Assembly (NCBI GenBank): GCA_034509925.1
Contig: CM067526.1
Span: forward strand, 11,474,510-11,538,509
Direction: 5' to 3'
From: Hirudinaria manillensis
Lineage: Eukaryota > Annelida > Clitellata > Hirudinida > Hirudinidae
DNA: 64,000 nucleotides
Shown one piece after another: positions 1 to 13,300 of the stretch (its first letter is position 1; each line of letters begins with the position of its first letter). The translations under genes were made by a program, and so were the position numbers. The notes below the pieces were generated by a model, which was not told where the DNA came from, searched no databases, and saw nothing but the letters and a program-made list of their open reading frames with translations.

Positions 1-1398
1 GTCGTCGTCGTTGTTGCTTGTGTTGTTCGGGAAATTATGGTCCTAAGGAAATCATTTTAATATACGTTAATTGTTACATTTCAAATTAAAATGAATAAAT
101 ACTAAAATGTAGGATCATAAAAATTATTATTATTATTATCATCATTAGTATTATATATTAATATCGATGCTATTACTATTATTATGATTATTTATTTACA
201 TTTACGTAGATGTAAGACTCAAAATTAGCAAAAGCAGCGTTGACGTAATCTGGTTAGAAGCATTAGTCGCTTAGTTTCGGTTTAATCTCCGAGTGATGGA
301 TGTCCTCCAGAATTCCTGCCAAACACAGCTTGACCCAGTCATTCATTCCAGTTCCTTCCTTCTGTTCGTATCCATTAAGAATCCTTTCCGTCTTTTCCTA
401 CTTTTCCCTGGATTTTCCACGTCCTTCGAAAATTCATTGACTTTTATTTTCGTGGCGCTCCATTATTCCGTGTGCACGTGTTCAGTTTAATATCAGAAGT
501 TCAAGCGCTTCCCTCCTTTCTTCTCACGTTGTGCAGGTGGCGCTTTGTAAGCTTTTCCACGCCACCCTCGTGACCTTTGAGGATCTGACCTCTAGCCTTC
601 CCCCTCACGGAAAGGTCATCTCGTGGAGAAGATGCTTCAAGACGCGCGTGTATACGGTTCGAGATTAGAAGATACGTTCGTAAACGAGTGATTGTTTTGG
701 ACTCAAGCTGTGAAAATCCGCTCACCGAGGAGCCAAACTGGTGTGAAGGGCCGTGAAAATTCCAATTACCCGGGATTTCTTTACGCCCGACTGATCGCTG
801 AATCTTTTTCTTTTTCTGTCTTCTCTTCTGTTGTGTTGTATAATAATAAATGCTTGCCTGTCCGTTGCAACTTGTTTTAACTTAATTCAAATCAATTGTT
901 GAATTTTTAACATTGATTATTTGTGGATTATTGTGGAGAATCGCTTCGTAAAATCGAAATAAATGACTGTAATTGCCAGCATAGGATGATGTGATTTGCA
1001 TTCTTCATCTGGTTTTAGGCTCTAATTTTTAATTTCCTCTCCTGGCAGTGAATAGCGAACCAATTTATTCTTTGTTATTTTGTTTATTCTCCTTTTATTT
1101 TAGATTAAACTTATTTATTATTCTTAAATTGTGATTCAGTGTTTCAAAGCAACAAAAATAAATTTAAACTTTTCGAGTCACTGAAATTTATAAAATTCAA
1201 GACGATATCGATTAAGTCATACTGTAAGACTCATGAAGAGTGAAAATGAAAACAAAATTTAATTTGAAGTTGAGTCTATTAATCATTAAAAGGTAAAAAT
1301 AATTAAATTAAAATCACTTTTAGAGCACTTTGTAAAAAGTAAAAAGGAATTATTTTCTTTAAAACCTATCCTTTAATCGCATTTACAAATCACTGCAG
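1..1398. other. No gene recognised; probably 5' intron or flank of the first MCT gene
   Basis: AT-rich sequence with short ATT/ATC microsatellites near the left edge. The first transporter exon that can be read begins at 1399 in codon phase 1, so an upstream exon encoding transmembrane segment 1 must exist. I looked here for a counterpart of the first exon of the neighbouring paralog (a D-x-N-G-W-I motif followed by a hydrophobic helix) and found none, so that exon probably lies left of the window. The short ORFs here resemble no family I know. Confidence 0.5.
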
Positions 1399-3606
1399 AC
1401 TGGATAGGAACGCTTTCATTCTGCATTTCGCTGTCTGCTGCCCCCGTCTCCGTCAGTTTCATCCGATGTTTGGGCTACAGAGGCTACAGAATTGGTGGGC
1501 TCGTCGGGACCTTCATACTTAGCGTCAGCACCTTGGCTTCTTCCTTCGTCAACAACTTGGAGTGGCTCTTCTTGACCCACAGCATCTTGTATGGTCTCGG
1601 ATCGAGTCTCATTTACATGGCATCCTCTCTTGTCATTGGGGAGCATTTTGGCAAGGAGCACAAGTACCATGTGTTTGCCACTTCTCTTCTTCTCTGTGGT
1701 TATCCAATCGGTTGGCCACATAACATGTTTTGCGTGTTAAACTTAGTAGCTCTTAGTTGCAATTGTCGTCGTTCTTTTACTTGCCACAGGAAGTTTGATT
1801 TTCAATCCCTTTCATGCTTGGCTCATCTCCAGCTTTACCTGGAAAACTGCTTTTCGAGCGACAAGCGGATTGATTCTCATCAGTGGAATCATATGCTGCT
1901 GGAACTTTTCTGCAAAGGTTTGCCTTTCAAAAGGACAAACGACACGAAACAACAACTTTCGTTTTTCTTTGATATTAAACAAAATTGGTGCTTTAACCAA
2001 TAATTGAAATTGTTATCGCTGGGTCAATGTACTCAGCCCAATAATGATAGGAATTTAACATTTTCCCAAATTTCTCTAAAAACTAAGCAATGAAATTTAT
2101 TCAAATTTGAACATTACATTATTTTGTCATACACAAAACACCTTGTAGAATTTGAGTTTCCAATGAGTAACGAGTTGTCTGAATTTAGGAAGCATCAGAT
2201 TTGCAAAGACTCTCCGACAGTGATGAAGATCTCGATAATTATACTTCAGAGGAGACCACGGAAGCCCAAAGGAAGTGCTGCACCTGGCAAGAGATCAGAA
2301 AAAGACCAGAAATTGCACTTTGGTACATCGGCAATATGTTCAGCTACCTCGGATTCTACATGCCCTTCATCAATTTGGTACTTGATTGTCTCTTTATAAA
2401 TGAAAGCGTTCGAGTAAATTATTTTAAAATCTCAATGAAACTAAACGTTGCAATTGGAATTTGCAACAAGAATTTATTTAATTAATATAACTAATAATAA
2501 TAATGATAAAGATATTAATTACGATTTATAGGTAAATTATACATCTAGTCGTCATAATTTCAGGCCCATTACATGCAACTTCGCGGAATAAGTACAACAT
2601 GGGGCTCGCTGGCTCTGACCATGCTAAGTCTGGCAGAATTTCTCACGTACATCGTGGCATCTGCCCTTGGAGATTATCTCAAGGACAGATTGGTCTACGT
2701 AAACGTGGCTGCCTCAGGGGCATTGGCAACAATCTGCCTCGTGTGGCCGCTCATTGACGTTTCGTATGGAATGATTCTCATTATTTCCTTAGGTAAGTCC
2801 TTAGGTAGGATCTTTTAAGTCGAACTATTTCATTTGGCGGATGACTACCGATTCCAGCCATGGGAGGTTTTCTGGGGTTGAACATCGTGTACACGTACGC
2901 CGCTTCTGGAGAAGTTACTCAATTGCCGATCGATATTGCTTGGTCCTTTACAAACCTCTGGTCTGGTATTGGAATATTGATTGGCCCGTTTTTCTCTGGT
3001 TAGAAGAAAAAAATATTCAGTTTATTTTTGTTTCATTATTAAATACACATTCTTTTGTAAATTATGAATTGAAAGAAAATCGAATGAATTTAGCATGAAA
3101 TACTCCTTTAATTCGAAGGAGCTGTATTTGATATGAGGCATACTTACACGGATGTGTTCTTTGTCGTCGGCTGCGTCTATTTGGTCGACACTGCAGTCTT
3201 TGGAGCAATACCCGTGATTCAGAGAAGAAGAGAGAAACTGCAAGAGGCAAAGAACGGCCTTACCGACCTGGACAACAAAAACTACGAAACTCTGCGCATA
3301 ACCAAGTGTAAAACCAATCTCTCCGCTAGCGAGGCTTTCCCTTCGGCCGTAAACGCAAACGCATCGAATCCTGAATCGAAAGATAACTTTGCCACGACAG
3401 CTGCTCTTTATGTCAAAGGACCTGTGCCGACGACGATGACGTCGATAGTCAAGCAACAGGAACAACAACCGAACATGGTCTACGAGACAAGCATGCCATT
3501 TGGTCAGGCTCCCGGTCTTCCACCGAATCTCCCGAGATTGCAGGAGTTTAACCAACAAACCGCCATCCCTGAAAATACTCCTTGGCAGGCCAACTTCGAC
3601 GAATAG
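1399..3606 (+). CDS. SLC16-type monocarboxylate transporter-like protein, gene 1 (5' end missing)
   Basis: Major facilitator carrier of the SLC16 family, expected to move monocarboxylates or related solutes across the plasma membrane; substrate not predictable. Exons read: 1399-1710, 1790-1917, 2189-2377, 2564-2792, 2858-2998, 3119-3606, all with GT-AG borders and consistent phases (1,0,0,1,1). The 494 visible residues hold transmembrane segments 2 onward: an opening DWIGTLSFCISLSAAP stretch, a charged loop rich in Ser/Asp/Glu between the two six-helix halves (exon 3), and FFSGAVFD near the last helices, typical of SLC16. The roughly 110-residue cytoplasmic C-terminal tail is Pro/Gln-rich and not shared with gene 2. 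Transmembrane segment 1 is missing and is probably left of the window. The next gene downstream is a tandem paralog. The family call is secure; orthology to a named SLC16 member is not. Confidence 0.88.
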
Positions 3607-5823
3607 GCGTAGAAGTTGTGAAGACATTTTTTTTTCGTTGTTCGTTGTTCGATAGATCTTTGACGCTCAAAAATATTCAAAAACGTAAATTTCTGACGCG
3701 TTTTTCTTCGAATCCCGTCTGTTGTATCCCTTTTTGTGACACCTTAGAAACGTTTTCGAGATCAAAACGCCTGTTTATTTTCATATTCCACGTAAAATAC
3801 GACATTTATTTAGCTTGAACGGTGACTTTCACATATTTTTCGTGCTTTCATTCTTGTCCTCGTGTACATATTTCAGAGATTTTTTTTGTCTTCATGGGTT
3901 TTTTTTTTAAATTAATTATTCAAGTTGGCTTACTTCACATTCTGGCCACAGCTTTCACATGCCAATCTTTCACCGAAAAACGTTTGCCAATCTTCCAATC
4001 TTTTGCTAAAACAACTGCTTGTTGTTGTTGTTTGGGTTACGACATGTTGTCGTAAAATAGAGAGCATTTGTGAAATTTTATAGACTTTTTGTGTGTTAGG
4101 ACCTCATTCTATTATATTCGAGTGGATTGATTTCCTTAGAAATATTTTTTTTGTTGTGATTGTTGACCATTTTGTTTAAATCGCTCCTTGCAAAATCGAT
4201 AAGTTGGAAAGGTAGATATTGTGCTTCCGAAAATAAAAAGTTTTTAAAATCCCGTTTGGAACAGGAATTAGCCCATGCGTCAGTTCCTTGCAACGTGGAG
4301 ATATCGTAACATGATTACAGGGTCACAATTGAAATAGCATCATGGACGGACCACAGGGCCAGAGGACTCTCGGGACAAGTGAATTTCTGGGACCTCATTT
4401 GAGTCCTGGTTATTTAAACTCTAGACTTGGATCTTGTGTTTAACCCAACCCTACACAACACCGTCCATAGACATAAAAATGTACTGCAATCGTCAAAGAA
4501 TACTTCTACAGTTAATGAGTCTTTCATGAGTTTAATGGGTACAATTAATGCCAATTAGTATTTAAAATGATGCATTGTCTGAGCTTCCTATAAGAATGGA
4601 AATGAGCGTAAATAAAATCTAACGTAAGACTGAATGCCAGCAGGTCCCTGAAGATTTGAGTAAATGTCCGAATGAATTAATATGATTATTAAATTATTAT
4701 TATTATTATTATTCCCATTGAAATTAAATGTTTAATTTTCAATCGGATGGTTGAAATCTATTGTAACCATGTTTTTGATCACGTGTTTACCACTTTTTGT
4801 AAAGGCTTTGTTAATTTAAGGCCAAACAATTCTCGTGTCAAATTCAAATGTTGAAGATAATTTATAATTAAATGGATTGTGTCTCTTAAATGTCTATTAA
4901 CTGAATATCACCTAGATGATAATGAAAATGAAGATATAATATTCAGTTAATAGACATTTAAGAGACACAATCCATTTAATTTCTGTTCCATTTAATAAAC
5001 CATAATTTCAAATTAAATGAAATACAATTTAATAATTTCACCAATTCATCAACTTCAGTGACAAATGTGAGGTTGTGGATCGCTATTGTTGCACAAATGG
5101 CGTGAACTTAGGGGGGGGAACACCTGTCTCATGAGCTTTAAAAATGTTTTTATCGACGTTCCGAGTTACTTTTGATAGAATTTGCAACTATTTTCAGGAA
5201 ACTATGCAGCAATTCTGAAATAAGTTTGAAGATAAAGGATTTCAATCGGTAATCAATCGGTTTTGTTGTCATGGATTAATAACAATTATTCGTTAATGCG
5301 ATGAAATGTATCGAGGAATTTGTTTTAAATTCGAATATTTGGAGGTCCACATTGTTTTTGTATTATCTTTTTTCACTTTTAATTGGAGATTTTCTTTGCG
5401 TTGTAATTAGAAGTAATGCATTATATCACAATTGACTGAAATAGATTTATCATTTGGTCCACTTGAAATCATTCAAAAACATTCAAAAGGTGAGAGAAAT
5501 TGAGAATGTTTTAAGGCATTAAATGTTTGATTGATAAAGATTCAAGTGCAAAATTAAATAATATAACCAAAATATTTTTTGGTTAATAATAAAGAATAAT
5601 TATTTTAATCGAAATTTAAAATGTGGACCTTCACAATTTATGAAAAATTCAGACTTGATTCGAAACTGTTCAGAAATTGTTTGGAACATTTGTATTTAAA
5701 ACGGAATTTCAAAGAAATAAAATGAAAATTACTTTATGTGCAAGTACTGATTATTATAGGGGATTATTTCGAAATAAGAACATTAAATGCAATTTTCAAA
5801 TTAATGCTGAGAAAGGGACAGAA
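3607..5823. other. Intergenic region between the two MCT genes
   Basis: Contains the 3' UTR of MCT gene 1 and the 5' region of MCT gene 2. No coding exon is supported. It is AT-rich and holds the perfect foldback at 4866-4981, listed separately, and a short ATT run near 4700. Confidence 0.5.
4866..4981. repeat. Perfect 43-bp inverted repeat (foldback)
   Basis: The left arm 4866-4908 and right arm 4939-4981 are exact reverse complements with a 30-base spacer (4909-4938). The arms begin ATTAAATGGATTGTGTCTC on the left. There is no mismatch, so the structure is young or maintained. It could be a tiny foldback transposon, a palindromic repair product or the source of a hairpin RNA. I see no transposase and no clear target-site duplication. 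Confidence 0.9.
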
Positions 5824-8800
5824 ATGGAGAAGGAAAAGATCTCTTTGAGGCAGCAGATCGTCAGGGACAGAAATGGTTGGATTGTGGTCGTTGCAAGCGT
5901 CGTCTTGAATCTGGTTAGGAACGGAATGACCTTCGGTTTTGGTGTTTTCATTGCCGAGTTGAAAGTAGTTTACGACAGATCAATGGCTGAACTAGGTGGG
6001 TTTATGAGTGGTTAGAAGTTATTAAATTATTACAAAATCTTAAATTAACTGGAAAATTATTAGAAAACATTCTTCTTAAATATTAATGGTTCGTGATAAG
6101 ATCTGATTAAATAGATTCAAGTGCCTAGTGTTACGTGATAAGGTGATAACGTTTCATGCTAATTTTATATGATAAACAGATCTTCAATATTTCATGTTAC
6201 CGTATCGTCATTAAAATGAAGTTTTGTTGAAATAATTTTCTTTTAATGCTTCATTAACCAAGCAATTGTCTCCAGTGGCTGTAAATTTAACTACCAAGAA
6301 ATAACGCATGAATGATGGACGAATGATGAATGGATGATATCGATCTTTTTTGATGGCGATAAGGTCAAGGAGATGAAAACGATTAATTATAATTTAAATT
6401 ATTTATATGTAATTAATTTATAGAAATAGAATAGAAATAGAAAATTGCTTCCCTTTGGACACAAAATATTTATCCAATGTAGGGCAAATGACATCGATAT
6501 GTAATTACATTATGTTCCTAATTTGAGCATGTGAGTTGCGATATTTCATATTTAAAACAAAGTCCTATTTAATTTTCAATTCCCCAAAAGATTGGATCGG
6601 AGTGTTGGTCATCTGCTTCAGTAACCTGTTTTCACCGGTGACCTTCTTCATCATCAGGAAGGCTCCAGTCAGAGGATATTTTATCTGCTCGCTTCTAGGA
6701 AGTTTAATCCAAACGGTCAGCTGTATTTCCTCCTCGTTCGTGACTTACGTACCGTGGATGTTTCTGACATTCAGTCTCCTGTATGGATTCGGTTCATCCC
6801 TGGTCCTGATCTCGTCATCGCTCGTCATTTCCACGTTCTTTCCCCCTCAGCATCGACACCATGTCTTTGCCACCGCCACATACCAATGCGCCTTTCCGAT
6901 TGGTTAGTTTTCCAGCCTTTTTTTTTAAGCTCTTACGTTAAACTTGCTAATACAGTCAAATCTCGCTACTATGTGATCCTCGCTATTATGCCACTTTTGC
7001 TCGGTCCCGACGGATGGCGTAGTAGCGAGACTTGACTGTATGTGTTTCATTTTAATGACATCGCATAAATCGCATTCAAATGTCTTGCGAGTCAGGCTTT
7101 GTTATTATTTCGATTAGCGTGCCCTAGTCTCTAGGGAATAGTCGTCATGAAAATGGCCCATATGGCCTCGCGTGGATAAAGACAATTTTCGTTACCACCC
7201 ATCTTCATGTGATTTCTCTCTTACTAATTATATTAATGCTATATGTATCCCTTATTAATATAATTTATACTATTTGTATTATGCAATTTATAATATGCAA
7301 ATTGATTTCAGCGACATTGGTATATTCAGCACTTTATGGTTGGCTCATCAAAGTCACCTCGATAGAAACTTCGTTCAGGATTGCAGGAGCCAAAGCCTTT
7401 GTTATCGGCATCACATGTAGTTCTATTTTCCTTTTGAAGGTATATTTGTTCATCTAAAATATTTGTTAATTTATATATTTATTACAAATATTAAACAGGT
7501 TAGTATTTATAGTCAGTAATTAGTTATTTAAACTAAATTTCTGAACCGAATAAATAGCGTGGACGACCAGTTAACCAGCCTTACATTATAGAATCATTGT
7601 CTTCATAACTATTGCTTTCTTAGTCTAAATTCTTAATCAACTGGTTAAATTTATAAACCACATAGGACGTCTGTCATCGGGAATTTTCCCTTTTTATACG
7701 ATTTCCTGATTGATATTTATACTTTCAAGAAACCATCGTATGATGAAATCGAAAGTAAGGCAAGCAGTAATGATGAAGGAGACGGTGAGAGTGCCTCAGA
7801 AGAACAGTACCAAAGCCAGTCAGATGAAAAGGTGGTCACTTCTCAGGAAGATTCCAAGTGGTTGGACATTTGCAGACGACCTGAAAGAATCTGCTGGCTT
7901 GGCGGCTTATTTCTCGTCTTCTCCACGCAAATTGTTCCTGTATTTAATATGGTAATTTTGTAATTAAGTTGCTCTAGTAAGTAATTAATAATCGATAACG
8001 TTGAATGTAATGGAATGGAATTATTTCGATTTTACTTTAAAAACGTTCGCTAGTATAATCCTCTTAAGTTCATGTGATTAGATAAATGTGGAACTAAATC
8101 CTCACTGAGACACTCGCTCCATTTCTGCATCCATCTCAAATGGCACTGTTGGGGTACTTGGTACTGTACCAGTACTCGTACTTGAACCTTGATTACAACT
8201 TGCATTTGGTCTTCCGGTACTTGTATTCATCACTATCAAATCAATCCGATGGAACGGGATTCCTTGTGGATAATAAATCTCTCTTTGATTCCTAATCTAG
8301 TTTTCTATTATTTTTACCTAATATAATACAAGACCTGGATTTTAATAGCTATTTAAATTACACTTAATCTGTAAATTACACTTAATGCTGCCCCTGTGTA
8401 CACGCCGGTCGATGTTTTCTGTCCCGCTTGCAATTGTATTAGTGGCCCAATGGGCCCTTCAATTGTGTCCAATAAATTCAAATTCAATTCAATAATGTAA
8501 CCTGCTACATATTACAACAGGCTACATGTAACCTGCAGAAGCTATTTTTTAATTTAAACATTTCCTAACCAGCCTCATTACATGGAAGAAAAAGGCTATG
8601 ATAAAGTGGAGTCTTCTCTTCCAGTGACGCTGTTGAGTTTCTTCGAGACTTTGGGTTATGTGGTTCTGGCTCTCACTGGAAACTGGCTGAAGGGCAAATT
8701 GGTTTACATGAACATCCTTTCGTGTCTCGGATTTTGTATCATTCTACTCATTTGGCCCATTCTCAATCCTTCCTATATGGTCATCATGGTCTTGTCAGCA

Positions 8801-9207
8801 TGTTCGTACTTTAACATTACTGAAAATGTGATAGTTAATAAAAATAATAATAACTATTACTAGGAGTATTGATGAGGATGATAAAATTGAGATTTAAATT
8901 TAAAAATGTTTTTTTAGTTATAGGCATTTTACTTAGCATGTCGTTCATATTCATGTACGCCGGTTCGAGAGAAGCCATGGATATGAACATCGACATCGCG
9001 TGGACAGCCTCGTGTTTCTTCTCCGGAGCTGGATCACTTCTCAGTCCCTTCATATCAGGGGCTGTATACGATTGGAGACATTCATACTCGGACGTTTTTT
9101 ACGTGGTGGGAGGAGTCTGTCTAGTCAATTTCCTGATATTCGTTGGTATACCCATTTCCAGAAGATTTAGAATGAAGAGATTAGGATATGAAGATATTAA
9201 AGGATAG
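5824..9207 (+). CDS. SLC16-type monocarboxylate transporter-like protein, gene 2
   Basis: Complete 450-residue SLC16-like carrier. Exons: 5824-5995, 6591-6902, 7312-7439, 7730-7951, 8573-8801, 8918-9207. The ATG at 5824 is chosen because it immediately precedes the SLC16 motif region DRNGWIVVVASVV of helix 1; the upstream in-frame sequence is AT-rich and non-conserved. Exons 2, 3 and 5 are 312, 128 and 229 bp, exactly as in gene 1, and their phases agree, so the two genes are tandem duplicates. The loop exon is acidic and Ser-rich. Gene 2 lacks the last intron of gene 1: SGAVYDWRHSYSDVF is continuous within exon 6. The donor of exon 5 (GTTCGT at 8802) is weak. Intron 2 carries a pogo-like MITE. 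Transport substrate is unknown. Family call secure. Confidence 0.93.
6953..7038. mobile_element. 86-bp pogo/Tigger-like MITE
   Basis: Short non-autonomous DNA element inside intron 2 of MCT gene 2. The ends CAGTCAAATCTCGCTACTA and the complement of TAGTAGCGAGACTTGACTG form terminal inverted repeats with one mismatch in 19, and the element is flanked on both sides by TA (6951-6952 and 7039-7040), the target duplication of the IS630-Tc1-mariner superfamily. The terminal CAGT with a 'CTCGCTA' core resembles pogo/Tigger ends. It has no coding capacity. Confidence 0.8.
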
Positions 9208-10342
9208 CTGTATTCCTGGCAGAACTCTATACTCTAGTCTCTTTAATTTATTCTCACCTAAATGATGCTCGTATTTTGGAGTCCTGCATGTCTATGACAT
9301 TTTAAAAAAATGCTGATTTTCGGTTTTCAAGTATGCGATAACTGTTATCAAAGAAAGTTTGAAACACTGTTTTCCTGTTTCATAATTATCATATGCTATT
9401 GGAAACACGTTTGAAAAACTTTGAAACTTTTGATTTAATTTATCCTCCTGGTTAAATTTCTTTTTCTGAATCACCTGACAGGAAAAATAATTCGAAATGA
9501 TGTCACTTCGGGTCTGGTGATCGAGGTTATTCTTTTTTAAAAGGCTAATTGGACATTTTTAATAATTAACAATAATAAAATAAAAATTAATAATAAAATA
9601 AAAATTAATAGGACATATTTAAGATGACAAAATGTTCCAAAAACTTCCATCCGAAGGGAAAAAGTTGGACAGCCCGAACAAATTAGAATTCGGCCAACTT
9701 TAAACTCAATCTGAATTACTCAAAATTAATAAATAAAATGTTTTTCACAGCACGTAAACAACCAACCTTTCAGACCAAATTAAGTTGTCCTTAGGAATGG
9801 CATCGTGTTTGTTAAAGACGCCACTATAGTAGATTAAACATTTTGTCTAAAAACTAAAGCGTTTCTCTAAAAAATATATCTAATTCAACAAATCATGAGA
9901 AAAATCATTTTAAAAAAAGAATAAAACTTTGATAAATATTCATTTTTAAGAATGAGGAGTCAACATTATGAAAACGATCCCTTCTCTATAACATTTCCCA
10001 CACACATGATTTTGTTAAGATAATTCTGAATAGTACCGATAGTTAGCCACTTATATTTTTTTTTTTAAATTTATTATTTCTGTGTTTTTAGCTATTCCTA
10101 AAACTCAGTGCATCACAGAAACGTCTGGTCTCCACAACACAATAGCGCTGCAACATTTACAATTGCGCATCCAGGATGCGCCTAAAAATAGCGATACTCC
10201 CACGCATCTTGTCTTAAACATGTGTGGATGTAAAATTCCATCGTCTGGCATTATGCTGTTGGTCGTAACATATGGCCGACTGTAATTTCTAATTCTAAAC
10301 AATAGGCTGAAAGTGTGGACGAGAACTAACGAAATTTGGGAC
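9208..10342. other. Intergenic region: MCT2 3' UTR and PAL 5' flank
   Basis: AT-rich, no supported exon. A 68-codon open frame at 10082-10285 sits just upstream of PAL and is discussed in the findings because part of it faintly resembles a copper-site segment of the PHM monooxygenase; it has no ATG-led signal peptide and no splice partner that I can see. Confidence 0.4.
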
Positions 10343-13300
10343 ATGAGTACCATTCTGACTTTGATTGCAGCTTTGCACTGCTTTGCGTTTGTTCTCAACA
10401 TTCAAGCACTTTATTACAACGACAGAGAAGGGCAGGTACTTTCGCTCTTTGACTCATTGGAAGCTTTATTATCTTTTATTAATGAATTTATTCTGACTTA
10501 TAAACTTATAAACATATGAACATATGGCATGATCTCTGTCATGGATTAAAAGTTGCATTTATACAGCCACATTTTGATCCTGAAGCTCATGGCTTACCAA
10601 AAGGTGAATCCTATGATGACATGTCCTGGGGAGAAATCTTTGCAGATGAGCTCAGAGATAGGATGAACCATGAAAAGACTGTGAAGCCTTCCTTTATGAA
10701 CGATGATGTCGAAATTTTCGACGGTCACTTTGAAGTTGTTCCTGACTGGCCCACTGCCAATTTTCCAATTGGCCAGGTTGGGGGATTGGCCACAGATGAC
10801 AAAGGACAACTGCATGTTTTCCATAGGGCTAACAGAGTTTGGGGCCCTGAGTATGTTTATTCCAGAGTTCTTTATAAATTTTTATCTTGAATATGATGCA
10901 TAATTGCCAAAGGAAATTATATTTTATTAGATATTATCTGAATCTTAATTCTTGAGCATTTGATATCTTTTTGTTTCCAGCTCCTTCAATGAACTGAATG
11001 TTTATCAAAATCACAGTGGAACGTTGATAAACAAGCCAACCATGTTGATAGTCAACATTTCTGATGGGAAGATTGTGGACGAATGGGGGAGAGATTTGTA
11101 AGAAGTGATGTTCAAAATAATTCCAGTCGGTTATGATTTTTCCCGATCGCATTTTTAATAGGTTTGTCATGCCGCACGGACTTGAGATTGGTGACGATGG
11201 CAATACTTTCGTGACTGATGTCGGTCTTCATCAGGTTGGTATCAACATCTACTGCAATGTGTTTGCTACCACACACTTCTTGTTTGTGATACCACATTGA
11301 TAATAAAATATTCTTTTGCTCTCGAAGTTTGTCAAACAAAATGTTTTTATGCGTTGTTTGTCTATGATTTTGTCAATGTTTCATTGGCCATTACTAATGC
11401 TTCATTTGGGACTAAATACCCACTAATCTGGTAGTGAATTTAAATATTTGAATTTATATGTAATGAATTTAAATTGAAATATAACTATATGACTGGATTT
11501 AATATAACTTTAATTTGATATAAATTTAAATATAACTATATGAGCCTTCTATAAGGTGATCATAATTCTTTATATCTAATCTTTATATTTTTATAAATCT
11601 TTATATTTGCCCAACCCCTTCATCATTTGCCATTTAATAAACTTTTTCTGGTCAAATAATTAGAAGCAAGTCTCCAATAATATTTGATTATTTATCAAAC
11701 ATTGTTAGGATTGTTTATTGAGACTGTTCTTGATAATCACTCGTTCTGTCTTCAGGTTTTCATGTTTGAAAGTGGGAAGAGAACCCCGTCCATGGTACTT
11801 GGCGAAGCATTTGAGCCAGCCAAGAGTAATGATGATGATCATCGGTTCTGCCAACCCACTGACGTGGCTGTGTCAAAGAAGAATGGAAACTTTTATGTTT
11901 CTGACGGGTGAGTTGTTTTCCTTGTGCTCGGATTCTAAACAAATTAAGTTTTGTCTTTTTGGGGATTGTTTGACTTGGAATTGTGATTCCATGGTGATTG
12001 TTATTTGGGCTATTCAAAGAGAATATTCAAGATAAATAATCAATTGTTGATAAATTTCTAATAAAAATGTTTTGATATTTAAAATATTTTATTTTATTAA
12101 TTGATTAATTTTATTCAAAAAAAAAGAATTAACTTTCTGTTGGCACCAGATATTGCGTCAGTAGGATCATGGTGTTCAGCAAAGATGGCAACTTGATCCA
12201 GAAGTTTGGGATGGATGATTCGAATATTCCTCACGGTGTTGCACTGGCTGAGGACATTGATTTGCTTTGCGTTGCAGACAGGGAAGGAATGAGGTTTGTA
12301 AATATTAATTATTATAATAAAAGTTTATTAATAATTTAACATTTTATTAAAAAATAACTAAATATTTCAGTTAAGTTTATTAAATTAAGTACTTATCATG
12401 GTGTCTTGTTTTTCAGAGTTCTTTGTTACAATGCTGGTTTGAAAGATTTTAAATCAATTGGAACACCGGTAGCTAAATTCACGAGCGAGGATTTTGGACG
12501 CGTTTACGGGATAACCTACAGTCCGATGGGTGATTTAATATTATTTAAATATTTAAAATAAATAATTAAATGCTGTTAATTGAGATGAATGGTTTAACCA
12601 ATAGGCTTTGGGGAACTTTAAACAAGATTTCTATTCTTCTGTGCCCAGAGGTCTTGAATAACTTCTTAAATAATTTTTCTAATCCATAGAGGGCTCTCCT
12701 CATTTTGAAAATCAATATCAAAATTCAGTGCCTGATTAGTAATCATTTTACCAAAGAAACCCTGAAAATTCAATCCTTTTTGTTGCCTTTTCAATCCATT
12801 GTGCTTCAAGCAAATCAGTAATGTCTGCTTTTCAAAAAATGTTTTTGTTTTTTTTTATTACATTATCAGGCAATTGAATCTGATAATCTGATATGTGCTG
12901 CAAATAAGAAACTCTTTCAATATCAAACACTTTTCAATGTGCTTCTGTGAATCATTAAATATTATTAAAGACTGAGTGATTTTTAAGCAATTTTAAAATC
13001 TATTCAGTTTTGATCCTCATTCTCCATAAAAAATTTAATCTGAAAGCAGAGGTTTTTTTTTATCATTCGTGGTTGAAAATAAACATTTTTATGATCTTAA
13101 TTTCACATTTATTACCTCCTCACCAGATGGCCTGCTCTATGGAATTTTGGGCAAAACGGGGATTTTGAAGTCCCAAGGATTTTCAATTGATTTGAGAGAT
13201 AACGACGCCTATGAGGCAGATTTGGTTGCTTATTGGTCACCAGAGGATGATGAGGTAGTTTCAATTCTTGACAAATTGCCATTTCAAGATCTCATGAAAA

